From Enterococcus lacertideformus (GTDB lineage Bacteria; Bacillota; Bacilli; Lactobacillales; Enterococcaceae): a stretch of 64,000 nucleotides of DNA. Position 1 is the stretch's first letter. Each line of letters starts with the position of its first letter. Shown piece by piece: positions 1 through 12,510 of this stretch. The notes under the pieces were generated by a model. That model had not been told where the DNA came from. It worked only from the letters and a program-made list of their open reading frames with translations, and ran no database searches. A program made the position numbers and the translations under genes. The stretch spans positions 24,645 to 88,644 of the forward strand of contig JADAKE010000015.1 of assembly GCA_015680865.1 (NCBI GenBank), in the 5' to 3' direction.

Positions 1-1
1 T

Positions 2-1150
2 TTTTTATTTAAATTTTACGATCAATCGATCGGTTTAGCTAACAATGGAAATCTAACTAATGCACGCTCATTGAGAGAGTCGTTAGAAAAAGAGGGGGCG
101 ATTTTCCATTCTAATTCAGATACAGAAATTCTGATGCATCTGGTTCGTCGCAGTGAAAAGACAACACTGCTTGACCGACTAAAAGAAGCATTATGCCAAG
201 TAAAAGGTGGTTTTGCTTATCTTTTACTTACAGAAAATGCCATGATCGCTGCACTCGATCCTAATGGTTTTCGCCCTCTTGCCATTGGGCAAATGAAAAG
301 TGGCGCTTACGTCATTGCCTCAGAAACTTGTGCATTGGAAGTTATTAGTGCTCATTTTGTTCGTGATGTACGTCCAGGTGAAATTGTGATCATTGATGAT
401 TCAGGCTATGCGATCGATACCTATACAGACGAAACACAGCTAGCGATTTGTTCGATGGAATATATATATTTTGCTCGACCTGATTCAAATATCGCAGGTG
501 TTAATGTCCATACGGCGCGGAAAAATATGGGGAGGAACTTAGCCAAGGAAGCGCCGATTGATGCAGATATGGTCGTAGGAGTGCCAAACTCTTCCCTTTC
601 AGCAGCTAGTGGTTATGCAGAGGCAAGTGGCATTCCCTATGAGATTGGCTTGATAAAGAATCAATATATTGCAAGAACGTTTATCCAGCCAACACCCGCT
701 TTAAGAGAGCAAGGAGTAAGGATGAAACTGTCTGCTGTGCGAGGAGTAGTTGAAGGAAAAAAGATTATCATGGTTGACGATTCCATTGTTAGAGGAACAA
801 CTAGTAAAAGGATCGTACGTTTGTTAAAAGAAGCTGGCGCCAAATAAGTACATGTTCGTATTGCTTCTCCTCCATTGAAATTTCCCTGTTTTTACGGTAT
901 CGATATTCAAACCAGAAAAGAATTGATTGCAGCTAACCATAGTGTGGAAGAAATCAGGAAATGTATCGAAGCCGATTCGTTAGAATTTTTGAGTGAAGAA
1001 GGCTTGATCCGTGCAATTGGTCTGGAAGAAGATGCGCCATATTCTGGTTTATGTATGGCTTATTTTAATGGAGACTACCCCACACCTTTATACGATTATG
1101 AAGAAAAATACCGTGAATCATTGAAAGAAAAAGTATCATTTTTTCAATGA
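2..1150 (+). pseudogene. purF: amidophosphoribosyltransferase PurF, 5' end outside window, internal stop
   Basis: PurF makes phosphoribosylamine from PRPP and glutamine, the first step of purine synthesis. The frame is open from the window edge and reads through the glutaminase-domain stretch NGNLTNA and [15 protein letters not shown] into the PRPP-binding signature [11 protein letters not shown] near 775-807. A TAA at 845-847 then interrupts it. Translation continues in the same frame ([18 protein letters not shown]) to a normal stop at 1148-1150. Homologs have Glu at this position, so a GAA to TAA change is the simplest reading. The stop removes roughly the last 100 residues, so activity is unlikely. 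purM follows 19 bases downstream in the same operon. Confidence 0.93.
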
Positions 1151-1169
1151 AAAGGAGGAAATAAACAGA

Positions 1170-2213
1170 ATGAAAAATGCCTATGCAAATGCTGGTGTTG
1201 ATGTAAAAGCAGGTTATGAAGTAGTAGAACGTATAAAAAAACATGTGAAAAAAACAGAACGTTTAGGTGTCATGGGTGCTTTAGGTGGTTTTGGCGGTTG
1301 TTTTGATCTAAGTGCTTTTCAATTGCGAGAGCCTGTTTTAGTATCAGGAACGGATGGCGTAGGGACGAAATTGCTGGTAGCGATTGAAGCCAATCAACAT
1401 GAGACGATTGGGATTGATTGTGTCGCTATGTGTGTCAATGACATTTTAGCGCAAGGAGCTGAACCTTTATACTTTTTGGATTATTTAGCAACAGGCAAAA
1501 ATGATCCAGCAATGTTAGAAAAAGTAGTTGCTGGAATTGCTACGGGATGTGTAGAAGCAAATATGGCGTTGATTGGTGGGGAAACAGCAGAGATGCCAGG
1601 AATGTATTCGGAAAATGAATATGATCTTGCTGGTTTTGCGGTGGGACTGGCTGAAAAATCACAACTGATTACAGGAAGTGAAATAAAATTGGGGGATGTC
1701 CTGCTCGGTTTGCCTTCAAGTGGTATCCATTCGAATGGTTATTCTCTGGTACGTAAAATATTTTTTGAACAACATGATTTCGAGTTGTCTGATATGGTTG
1801 ATGGCTTATCAGATCAGCTTAGTGTCGAATTGTTGAAACCAACCAAAATTTATGTTTCTTCTTTGTTGCCTTTACTAAAAGCACACCAAATTAAAGGTGC
1901 TGCTCATATCACAGGTGGCGGTTTTGTGGAAAATATTCCACGTATATTACCAGAAGGAACTGCTGCGCGTATTCAATTAGGCTCTTGGCCGAGTCTACCT
2001 ATTTTTGAATGTTTGCAACATTTAGGGAGGATACCAAAAGAAGAAATGTTTGAAATATTTAATATGGGTATCGGGATGATTTTGGTTGTTTCACCAGCTC
2101 AAGTGGAGGAAATCATGAGAAAAATCAAAGCGCAGGGAGAAGCAGTTTATCCAATTGGGCAAGTAGTACCTTTAGAAAAAGAACGTGTGGTGTTCGTTGA
2201 GGAGGAAAAATGA
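1170..2213 (+). CDS. purM: phosphoribosylformylglycinamidine cyclo-ligase PurM
   Basis: PurM closes the imidazole ring, converting FGAM to AIR with ATP in the cytoplasm. The 347-residue frame is complete and of family length. It carries GTDGVGTK at residues 60-67 and GGETAEMPG at 136-144, both AIR-synthase signatures. A strong ribosome site (AAAGGAGG) precedes the ATG. Its stop overlaps the purN start (ATGA), which indicates translational coupling. It is open although purF upstream and purH and purD downstream are broken, so its product probably has no substrate supply. Identification is secure; physiological use is doubtful. Confidence 0.96.
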   Translation: MKNAYANAGVDVKAGYEVVERIKKHVKKTERLGVMGALGGFGGCFDLSAFQLREPVLVSGTDGVGTKLLVAIEANQHETIGIDCVAMCVNDILAQGAEPLYFLDYLATGKNDPAMLEKVVAGIATGCVEANMALIGGETAEMPGMYSENEYDLAGFAVGLAEKSQLITGSEIKLGDVLLGLPSSGIHSNGYSLVRKIFFEQHDFELSDMVDGLSDQLSVELLKPTKIYVSSLLPLLKAHQIKGAAHITGGGFVENIPRILPEGTAARIQLGSWPSLPIFECLQHLGRIPKEEMFEIFNMGIGMILVVSPAQVEEIMRKIKAQGEAVYPIGQVVPLEKERVVFVEEEK

Positions 2214-2803
2214 AGATTGCTGTATTTGCTTCTGGGAATGGTAGTAATTTTCAAGCGATTGTTGAGCATTTTCGTAGAGAAAATCGATCGGATACGTTTG
2301 AATGGCTTTTTTGTGACCAGCCTAAGGCTCATGTGTTGCACCGTGCCAAAAAATTAGGTGTGCCTTTTACTGTTTTTTCGCCAAAAGAGTTTTCTTCAAA
2401 AGATAAGTATGAAGAAAAAATTTTAGAAGTATTGATTGAAAAAAAGATTGATTTGATTATTTTAGCGGGATATATGCGTATTATTGGAGCAAATTTATTA
2501 GATGCTTATGAATCAAGAATCATCAATATCCATCCCTCGCTTTTACCAGCATTTCCTGGTTTATATGGTATCCGAGATGCGTTTGAAGCAAAAGTACCTA
2601 AGACGGGTGTGACTATCCATTATGTTGATAAAGGTGTTGACACAGGTCCGATTATCTATCAAGAAGTATTAAAAATAACAGATGAAGAGACCTTAGAACA
2701 GTTGGAAACAAAGATCCATCAGGTTGAGCATCGGATCTATCCAAAAATAATCGAAGAAGTCATCGAAGAATTGAGTAAAGTGGAGGAACAAAGAAATGAC
2801 TAG
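2210..2803 (+). CDS. purN: phosphoribosylglycinamide formyltransferase PurN
   Basis: PurN transfers the formyl group of 10-formyltetrahydrofolate to GAR. The 197-residue protein has the family's catalytic residues in the expected places: Asn106 and His108 in NIHPSLLP and Asp144 in GVDTGP. It starts within the last codons of purM and ends over the purH start at 2796, so the three genes are translationally coupled. No lesion is visible. Because purF and purD are disrupted, GAR should not be made by this pathway, and the gene may be surviving by chance. Confidence 0.96.
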   Translation: MKIAVFASGNGSNFQAIVEHFRRENRSDTFEWLFCDQPKAHVLHRAKKLGVPFTVFSPKEFSSKDKYEEKILEVLIEKKIDLIILAGYMRIIGANLLDAYESRIINIHPSLLPAFPGLYGIRDAFEAKVPKTGVTIHYVDKGVDTGPIIYQEVLKITDEETLEQLETKIHQVEHRIYPKIIEEVIEELSKVEEQRND

Positions 2804-4317
2804 AGCATTGTTAAGTGTATCGAATAAAGAAGGTATCGTTGATTTTGCGAAAGGGTTGCTAGATTTTGGTATTGAGATTATTTCTACAGGGGGAACAAAA
2901 AAAATCTTAGATGAAGCAGATATTGCAACAATATCGATTGAAGAAGTCACAGGTTTTCCTGAGATGATGGATGGCCGTATAAAAACCTTGCATCCGAAAA
3001 TTCATGGGGGGCTATTAGGCCGTCGTGACCTCTCTAGTCATATGGATGCAATGGATTCAGCAGATATTACACCGATTGACTTTGTCTGTGTGAACTTATA
3101 TCCGTTTAAAGAGACTATCATGAAGCCAAATGTTAGTGAAGAATAGGCGATTGAGAACATTGATATTGGTGGGCCCAGTATGTTACGTAGTGCCGCAAAA
3201 AATCATGCTTTTGTCACAGCTATTGTTGACCCGCAAGATTATTTAGGCATATTAACCGAATTGAAGGAACATGCGACTATTTCACTTAAAACGCGCCAAA
3301 GATTGGCAGCAAAAGCGTTTCGGCATACGGCTGCTTATGATGCGTTGATCGCTCAGTATCTGACTGAATCGGTAAAAGAAGAAAAACCTGAAAAATTAAC
3401 TCTTACCTATGATCGTAAACAAGAGTTGTAGTCATCAAAGGGCAGCTTTTTATCAAACGGCTTTACCAGAAAGCTATTCTATCTCACAAGCAGAGCAACT
3501 TCATGGAAAAGAATTGTCGTTTAATAATATTCGAGATGCAGATGCAGCTTTGAGGATCATGAGTGAATTCCAAGAGCCCACAGTAGTAGCGCTTAAACAC
3601 ATGAATCCTTGTGGTATAGGTTCTGCTGAAACGATTCTTGAAGCTTGGAATGCGGCTTATGAGGCTGATCCAGTTTCGATATTTGGCGGAATTGTTGTGT
3701 TGAATCGAGAAGTAGATTTAGCGACAGCTGAAGAAATGCATAAATTGTTTTTAGAAATTATCATTGCACCTTCTTATACGCCAGAAAGTTTAAAAGTTTT
3801 AAAGAAAAAGAAAAATTTACGCTTATTAGTAGTTGATTTTTCTTCATCAGTGGAAAAAACAGCAGACGAGAGCGTTTCAGTATTAGGTTGGTTGCTTGTT
3901 CAAGAAAAAGATGTTGCTATGGAGGTAGAAAATGAATGGCAAGTAGTAACAGATCGTAAACCGACAGCTGATGAGATGGCTGCATTGGCCTTTGCTTGGA
4001 AAGCAGTCAAACATGTGAAATCGAATGCGATCGTTTTAGGGAATGACCATCAGACTTTAGGAATTGGAGCAGGACAGATGAATCGTGTGGGCTCCGTGAA
4101 AATTGCAATTGAACAGGCGGGTGAAAAAGCGAAAGATGCTGTGTTAGCAAGTGATGCTTATTTCCCGATGGATGACTCAGTAGAATATGCTGCCAAACAA
4201 GGTATCAAAGCCATTATTCAACCTGGGGGCAGTATCAAAGACCAAGCTTCGATTGATATGGCCAATAAATATGGAATCGCAATGGTCTTTACTAATGTTC
4301 GTCATTTTAGACATTAA
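2796..4317 (+). pseudogene. purH: bifunctional AICAR formyltransferase/IMP cyclohydrolase PurH, broken
   Basis: PurH catalyses the last two steps to IMP. The IMP-cyclohydrolase part ([25 protein letters not shown]) is interrupted by TAG at 3144-3146, just before the conserved [10 protein letters not shown] second lesion lies near 3425-3440. The expected RYGENPHQ stretch after KQEL is missing about 14 bases, and the frame shifts so that the transformylase part ([18 protein letters not shown]) continues in another frame to 4317. A late segment around 3760-3860 also looks poorly conserved. Two independent disabling changes make loss of function near certain. purD follows about 20 bases downstream. 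Confidence 0.94.
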
Positions 4318-4334
4318 GATGGATAAAGGAGTAG

Positions 4335-5600
<1,266 letters not shown>

Positions 5601-5629
5601 AGTTAACTAAAGTTATAAAGAGGGATATC

Positions 5630-5670
5630 ATTTTTTCTTTCAAAGAAAAAAAGTGGTGTGCCTTTTTTTA
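5630..5670 (+). terminator. possible pur operon terminator
   Basis: An A-rich arm (AAAAAAAG) and a T-rich arm (CTTTTTTT) flank a short GC-containing loop shortly after purD, with a further small inverted repeat TTTTTCTTT/AAAGAAAAA just before. The stem has almost no GC pairs, so this is a weak call based on position and the T run. Confidence 0.35.
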
Positions 5671-5725
5671 AACCTTTTTCCCCTCATTTATGTTAAAATC
5701 GAATGTGAAAGAAAGGAATGGTTTT

Positions 5726-6640
5726 ATGAAGAAAGTTCAATTAGGGACCTCAAAACAAATGGTTTCGTCGGTGATCCTTGGTTGCATGCGAATAAATGGT
5801 GCAAAAAATCCCCAGGCTGTCATTGAAACGGCATTTGATAACGGTATCAATTTTTTTGATCATGCAGATATCTATGGCGGTGGCGAATGTGAAAATATTT
5901 TTGCCAATGCCTTAGCAAAAACTTCTCTAAAAAGAGAAGACCTCTTTATTCAGACAAAATGTGGCATCGTTCCTGGCGCGATGTTTGATTTTTCTAAAAA
6001 ACATATCATTGAAGCGGTTGAAGGGAGTCTTAGACGTTTGAAGATGGACTATGTTGATTCTCTACTATTGCATCGTCCAGATACGCTTGTTGAACCAAAT
6101 GAAGTAGCTGAAGCTTTTAATGAATTAGAAAAATCAGGAAAAGTGCGTTATTTTGGTGTCAGCAATCAAAAACCTATGCAAATCGAATTGCTAAAAAAAG
6201 ATGTTAAACAGCCTTTGTTAATCAATCAACTTCAATTTGGGCTAAAACATTCTGGGATGGTTGATCAAGGTATACACGTGAATATGACCGATGAAGCAAG
6301 TATTGAACACGATGGGAGTATATTGGATTACTCACGATTGAATGAAATGACTATCCAAGCATGGTCACCTTATCAATATGGTTTTTTTGAAGGAGTATTT
6401 ATCGGAAATGAAAAATTTCCTGAATTAAACCAAAAATTAGTGGAATTGGCTGAAAAATATCAGACAACATCAACTGGGTTAGCTTCTGCTTGGATCTTGC
6501 GTCATCCGGCGAACATGCAAGTGATTGCTGGTACGATGAATATTGGTCGAATTAAAGAAATCGCTGAAGCATCAGAATTTAACATGACTCGTGAGGATTG
6601 GTATGCTCTTTACCAAGAAGCGGGGAATATTCTACCATGA
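5726..6640 (+). CDS. aldo/keto reductase family oxidoreductase
   Basis: NAD(P)H-dependent carbonyl reductase of the aldo/keto reductase superfamily; the substrate cannot be read from sequence. The catalytic tetrad is in place: Asp45, Tyr50 (DHADIY), Lys78 (QTKCG) and His116 (LLLHRPD). The ATG at 5726 is preferred over one 36 bases upstream because GAAAGGA sits the right distance before it, and the upstream ATG falls inside a promoter-like TATGTTAAAAT. The resulting 304 residues fit the family. It stands alone between the pur operon and a broken small gene. The closest subgroup is probably the YdhF-like reductases of Firmicutes, but that is from memory. Confidence 0.9.
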   Translation: MKKVQLGTSKQMVSSVILGCMRINGAKNPQAVIETAFDNGINFFDHADIYGGGECENIFANALAKTSLKREDLFIQTKCGIVPGAMFDFSKKHIIEAVEGSLRRLKMDYVDSLLLHRPDTLVEPNEVAEAFNELEKSGKVRYFGVSNQKPMQIELLKKDVKQPLLINQLQFGLKHSGMVDQGIHVNMTDEASIEHDGSILDYSRLNEMTIQAWSPYQYGFFEGVFIGNEKFPELNQKLVELAEKYQTTSTGLASAWILRHPANMQVIAGTMNIGRIKEIAEASEFNMTREDWYALYQEAGNILP

Positions 6641-6710
6641 TGATTTTAGTTACAAAAGTCGTTATTAGGTTATTGCTAATGACTGTACATAAAAGGTGAA
6701 AAAGGAGTGA

Positions 6711-7106
6711 GTGGATCATATGAAAGAGAAAAAGAATGGATATGGTAGGGAAGTTACAGACAAATTTATAAAAGAAATTAAAAAAATTACAGATAAATTT
6801 TTTTCAAGTAATAATAAAACTGGCGGTGATAAAAACCAATTAGCGAACTCCTTCAATGAATTGGCACAAGAATGTTTTAGTCCTCAAATTTTAAAAGAAA
6901 TAGCAGAGAATGATGCGCAAAATAAAATACAGCTAAAGGAAAAAGGAAATACTATCCAAAAGACTAATTAAAAGGAACAAGCTACATTTGAGAAACTTGT
7001 CCATGATGCAATAAATTCGACTCAACGTAGCGAAAACAACAAAAAAAGTATGGATAAAATTAAGAATAAACCGCAAGGAAAGTTCAGACCTGAAAAAAGC
7101 ATTTAA
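6711..7106 (+). pseudogene. small charged hypothetical protein, one internal TAA
   Basis: The product is not recognised. A ribosome site (AAAGGAGTGA) precedes a GTG at 6711 and an ATG at 6720. The frame codes for 86 lysine- and asparagine-rich residues, stops at 6969-6971 (TAA), and then stays open in the same frame for 44 more codons with the same composition (KEQATFEKLVHDAINS through FRPEKSI) to a stop at 7104-7106. This suggests one former gene of about 130 codons. There is no signal peptide or membrane segment. It could also be a real 86-residue protein followed by chance open frame. Confidence 0.5.
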
Positions 7107-7116
7107 TTATCATTTG

Positions 7117-7260
7117 ACGAACATTTAATTATTGAGGGAAATTCACTTGTATTGAGGTTCTTTCCTGTATTGTTTTAATTTTCCCTTGATTTTTTACTAT
7201 AAATACGTTAAATTACATGAGGTGCTAAAAATTATCACCCAAAAAGTAAATAATGTTCGT
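7117..7260 (+). promoter_or_regulatory. pair of PurBox-like half sites upstream of guaC
   Basis: ACGAACATT at 7117-7125 and its exact reverse complement AATGTTCGT at 7252-7260 bracket the guaC leader. The CGAAC core matches the PurR operator (PurBox) known from Bacillus and Lactococcus, where guaC-type and pur genes are PurR targets. The 126-base separation is far longer than the usual paired-box spacing, so this is only a candidate. Confidence 0.3.
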
Positions 7261-7296
7261 GTTTTGTAGAATCCGGACATTAGGAGGATCATGTAC

Positions 7297-8274
7297 ATGA
7301 AAGTGTTTGATTACGAAGATATTCAATTAATCCCTAATAAATGTATTGTAAATAGTCGTTCAGAATGTGACACTACTATAGCTCTAGGAAAGCATACTTT
7401 TAAAATGCCTGTAGTACCAGCAAATATGCAAACAATCATTGATGAATCAATTGCTCAATTTTTAGCAGAAAACGGGTATTTTTATATTATGCATCGCTTT
7501 GAGGAAGCTTCTAGAATACCGTTTGTTAAAAAAATGAAAGAACAACAGTTGATTTCTTCAATCAGTGTTGGTGTGAAAAAAGAAGAATATTCATTTGTTG
7601 AAGAGTTAGCAAAACAGAATTTAGTGCCTGATTATATTACAATTGATATTGCACACGGACATTCAAATGCTGTTATTGCAATGATCCAACATATAAAAAA
7701 ACATTTACCAGCCACTTTTGTTATCGCTGGAAATGTGGGGACACCTGAAGCTGTTCGTGAATTGGAAAATGCCGGCGCCGATGCGACGAAGGTTGGTATT
7801 GGACCTGGAAAAGTCTGTATTACGAAAATCAAAACAGGATTTGGTACAGGTGGATGGCAACTTGCTGCACTAAGATGGTGTGCGAAAGCTGCTAGAAAAC
7901 CTATCATTGCTGATGGGGGGATTCGTACTCATGGTGATATAGCAAAATCTGTTCGTTTTGGTGCGACAATGGTCATGATCGGTTCACTTTTTGCTGGACA
8001 CGAAGAATCACCTGGTGAAACGATGGTTGAAAATGGAGTGGTCTACAAAGAATATTTTGGTTCTGCTTCTGAATTTCAAAAGGGTGAGAAGAAGAATGTT
8101 GAAGGAAAGAAAATTTGGATCCAACATAAAGGTTCGTTGAAAGATACCTTGATTGAGATGCAGCAAGATTTGCAATCTTCTATCTCTTATGCTGGCGGAA
8201 GAGATATTGAAGCAATTCGAAAAGTTGATTATGTGATCGTTAAAAATTCTATTTTTAATGGGGATACAATTTAA
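7297..8274 (+). CDS. guaC: GMP reductase GuaC
   Basis: GMP reductase converts GMP to IMP with NADPH, letting guanine sources feed adenine nucleotides. The protein is a TIM barrel of the IMPDH/GMPR family, with the catalytic cysteine at residue 174 in [11 protein letters not shown] and the flavin-free short form lacking CBS domains. The ATG at 7297 is chosen because AGGAGG at 7282-7287 lies nine bases upstream; the ATG at 7291 would be too close. It is 325 residues and intact. With the de novo pathway broken, this salvage step should be important to the cell. Confidence 0.95.
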   Translation: MKVFDYEDIQLIPNKCIVNSRSECDTTIALGKHTFKMPVVPANMQTIIDESIAQFLAENGYFYIMHRFEEASRIPFVKKMKEQQLISSISVGVKKEEYSFVEELAKQNLVPDYITIDIAHGHSNAVIAMIQHIKKHLPATFVIAGNVGTPEAVRELENAGADATKVGIGPGKVCITKIKTGFGTGGWQLAALRWCAKAARKPIIADGGIRTHGDIAKSVRFGATMVMIGSLFAGHEESPGETMVENGVVYKEYFGSASEFQKGEKKNVEGKKIWIQHKGSLKDTLIEMQQDLQSSISYAGGRDIEAIRKVDYVIVKNSIFNGDTI

Positions 8275-8477
8275 TAATTAAATAAAACGAGATTGAGAAA
8301 AAATGTTTAGTATCAAGAAATAAGAAGAAATTTCAAAAATTGACAAGAAATACAAAAACTATTTTTTAATGTTGTTTGTTATCTACTTTATGTTTTTCAA
8401 ACTTTTGATAAATTTCGGCTTATTTTTCAAAGATGTTTTTTTGATTCACTACTTATTCGTTTTTATACCTATCTAAG
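8275..8477. other. non-coding stretch after guaC
   Basis: AT-rich sequence with no supported gene. It leads to the terminator at 8478. Confidence 0.6.
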
Positions 8478-8513
8478 GAGCTTGAGACGTCTTTTGGTCT
8501 CAGGCTCTTTTTT
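8478..8513 (+). terminator. rho-independent terminator of guaC
   Basis: GAGCTTGAGAC pairs with GTCTCAGGCTC across an eight-base loop, with one mismatched position, and is followed by six T residues. Confidence 0.8.
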
Positions 8514-8581
8514 CATTTCTTTCAAGATGCTTTTCCTTTAAAATAGAAATTACACTATAAAAATGAAAAATGGAGAAAGAT

Positions 8582-10009
8582 ATGTGGGAAATCGTTGATA
8601 AAAAACATGGCACTATTTATCGTCAAATCATGGAACAAATAATGAGCAACATTGAAAAAGGTAAGTTGATACCTGGTGATCCTTTGCCTTCTGAAAGAAA
8701 ACTTGCGCAAGCATTTCAGGTAAATAGAACGACGGTCGTTCATGCGTTAGACGAATTGCGAGACCTTGGTGTACTTGTCAGTCGGCGTGGAAGTGGTCGT
8801 TATATCAATCAAACGCAATGGGGTAGATTTTTAGCCCCAAGAGTTAATTGGCGTGACTTATTTTCTCAACGCTACGAACAAGCTGATGATGGGTATGAAA
8901 ATCGGATGATTGAAGAGAAGAAACAAACAGGATTTCTTGATTTATTCTCTAGTGAGATGCAAAAAGAATTATTACCAAATATCCTCTTTCCAGCCTATTC
9001 AATGGAAGCAGTTCTTGAAGAAGAACAGCAAATGACTTACTTAGGATATCGTCCGTTAGTTAAAGAGATAAAAGAATATTTGGTAGAAAAATTTTATTTT
9101 GATTTCTCAACAACTGACCTACTAATAACCAGTGGAGGTCAACAAGCAATTTTTCTTATACTACAAACGATTTTGTCCAATGGTGATGCCATTGCGGTTG
9201 AAACTCCTTCTTTTTTTTATCGGATGTCCTTGTTTAAAGCAGCGGGAATTCGACTATTCGGGGTTCCTATGTATCATGAAGGAATAGATTTAGAGAAACT
9301 TGAATTATCTATTCAAAAAAATAAATTTAAAGCGGTACTCGTCAATCCGAATTTTCAAAATCCGACTGGAAAAGTAATGTCACAAAAACGACGAAAGGAG
9401 TTGGTCACACTTTGTCAAAAGTATCAATTGCAGATTATTGAAGATGATGTATTTAGTGATCTGTCATTTCACACAATAGACAGGCGAAGATTAACTTCGA
9501 TTCATTCCATTGATCCTGAAAATGTATTGTATATCGGCTCTTTATCTCGTGTATTAGGGAGAACAACGAAAGTAGGCTGGATCGTAGGTTTGCGCTCTTT
9601 TATTGCCAAACTAGCAAATGCACAAGAAGTAATGGAATTTTCAATGAGTATATTTACTCAAATGGCGGCTAGAAGCGTTTTTGAAGAAAGTTATGATACA
9701 AAGATTGAAGTTGTCCGAAAAGAGCTGTACCAAAAAAGTAGGTTACTTATAAAGTGGGCAAAAGGACAGTCTTTTTTTAAGTTATCTGCGATAGATGGTG
9801 GTTACTATGCTTGGATTACTTGGGAAGGTAGAAAATTAACAAAGGTAATTGCCGAAGAGCTTATTCATTCAGGTTTGGGGATTGCTCCTAGCTTTTTATT
9901 TGGTGAAGACATCAGGGGTCTTAGGATTAATTTTAGTCGTTTAAATGAAAATCAGTTGCTATTTTTTAAATCTAAAATGGCTGAGTTAGCGCAACGATTA
10001 GCAGAGTAA
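8582..10009 (+). CDS. MocR-family GntR/aminotransferase-like transcriptional regulator
   Basis: The first 75 residues form a GntR winged helix (IYRQIMEQI, LPSERKLAQAF, RTTVVHALDELRDLG, SGRYI). The rest is a fold-type I aminotransferase domain with NPNFQNPTG at 255-263 and EDDVFSDL at 287-294. MocR proteins usually sense pyridoxal phosphate or amino acids. The lysine that normally binds the cofactor in SxSK appears as Arg323 (GSLSRVLG), so cofactor binding may be altered. The ATG at 8582 is preferred because GGAG ends six bases before it; an ATG 12 bases upstream overlaps that ribosome site. It is monocistronic and its target is unknown. Confidence 0.85.
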   Translation: MWEIVDKKHGTIYRQIMEQIMSNIEKGKLIPGDPLPSERKLAQAFQVNRTTVVHALDELRDLGVLVSRRGSGRYINQTQWGRFLAPRVNWRDLFSQRYEQADDGYENRMIEEKKQTGFLDLFSSEMQKELLPNILFPAYSMEAVLEEEQQMTYLGYRPLVKEIKEYLVEKFYFDFSTTDLLITSGGQQAIFLILQTILSNGDAIAVETPSFFYRMSLFKAAGIRLFGVPMYHEGIDLEKLELSIQKNKFKAVLVNPNFQNPTGKVMSQKRRKELVTLCQKYQLQIIEDDVFSDLSFHTIDRRRLTSIHSIDPENVLYIGSLSRVLGRTTKVGWIVGLRSFIAKLANAQEVMEFSMSIFTQMAARSVFEESYDTKIEVVRKELYQKSRLLIKWAKGQSFFKLSAIDGGYYAWITWEGRKLTKVIAEELIHSGLGIAPSFLFGEDIRGLRINFSRLNENQLLFFKSKMAELAQRLAE

Positions 10010-11587
<1,578 letters not shown>

Positions 11588-11589
11588 TC

Positions 11590-12510
11590 ATGGCACAAAA
11601 AACAATGATTCAAGCAATCACAGATGCCTTAGCACTTGAACTAGAAAATGATGAAAATGTTGTCGTTTTTGGTGAAGATGTTGGGAAAAACGGTGGGGTA
11701 TTCCGTGCAACGGAGGGATTGCAAGAAAAATTTGGCGAAGAACGTGTTTTCGACACTCCTTTAGCTGAATCAGGAATTGCTGGCTTGGGATTTAGATTAG
11801 CGTTAGAAGGCTTCCGTCCGGTTCCTGAAATTCAATTCTTTGGTTTTATTTTCGAAGCAATGGATGAAGTAGTGGCACAAATGGCTCGTACAAGATACCG
11901 TTTGGTGGGGGCGTTCATACGCCAGAGATTCACTCAGATAACTTAGAAGGACTGATTGCACAGTCACCAGGTATTCGTGTCGTTATCCCATCCAATCCTT
12001 ATGATGCAAAAGGCTTGTTGATCTCATCTATTCGAAGCAATGATCTGGTCGTATTCTTGGAACATATGAAATTGTATCACTCATTTCGTGAAGAAGTGCC
12101 AGATGAAGCTTACGAGGTACCATTGGATAAAGCCACAGTTACTCGTGAAGGTACAGATGTTTCTATCATTACTTATGGGGCAATGGTTCGAGAAGCAATT
12201 AAAGCGGCGGATAACCTAGCAAAAGAAAATATTTCAGTGGAAATTGTTGACTTGAGAACAGTTGCTCCTATTGATGTGGATACGATTATTCAATCAGTTG
12301 AAAAAACTGGTCGTGTGGTCTTTGTTCAAGAAGCACAAAGGCAAGCAGGCGTAAGTGCCCAAGTAATATCTGAAATCTCGGAACGTGCGATCCTTTCATT
12401 AGAAGCGCCAATTGGACGTGTTGCAGCACCAGATACTGTTTTTCCATTTGGTCAAGCTGAAAGTACTTGGTTACCGAATGCGACTGACATTGAAGCAAAA
12501 GTCAAAGAAA
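11590..12510 (+). pseudogene. pdhB: pyruvate dehydrogenase E1 beta subunit, frameshifted and 3'-truncated
   Basis: The N-terminal third is normal ([33 protein letters not shown]). After MARTRYR a deletion of roughly 46 bases removes the expected GGTRNMPITFRSPF region and shifts the frame. The first frame ends at 11946, and the real continuation ([36 protein letters not shown]) runs in another frame to the usual end near [15 protein letters not shown]. The last residues and stop are missing because a second deletion joins this gene directly to pdhC at about 12505-12520. It cannot make E1 beta. Confidence 0.93.

Noticed and set aside
7107..7296. Purine riboswitch upstream of guaC
   Set aside because: The conserved aptamer loops and the TATA...GGTTTGGG-type joins are absent.
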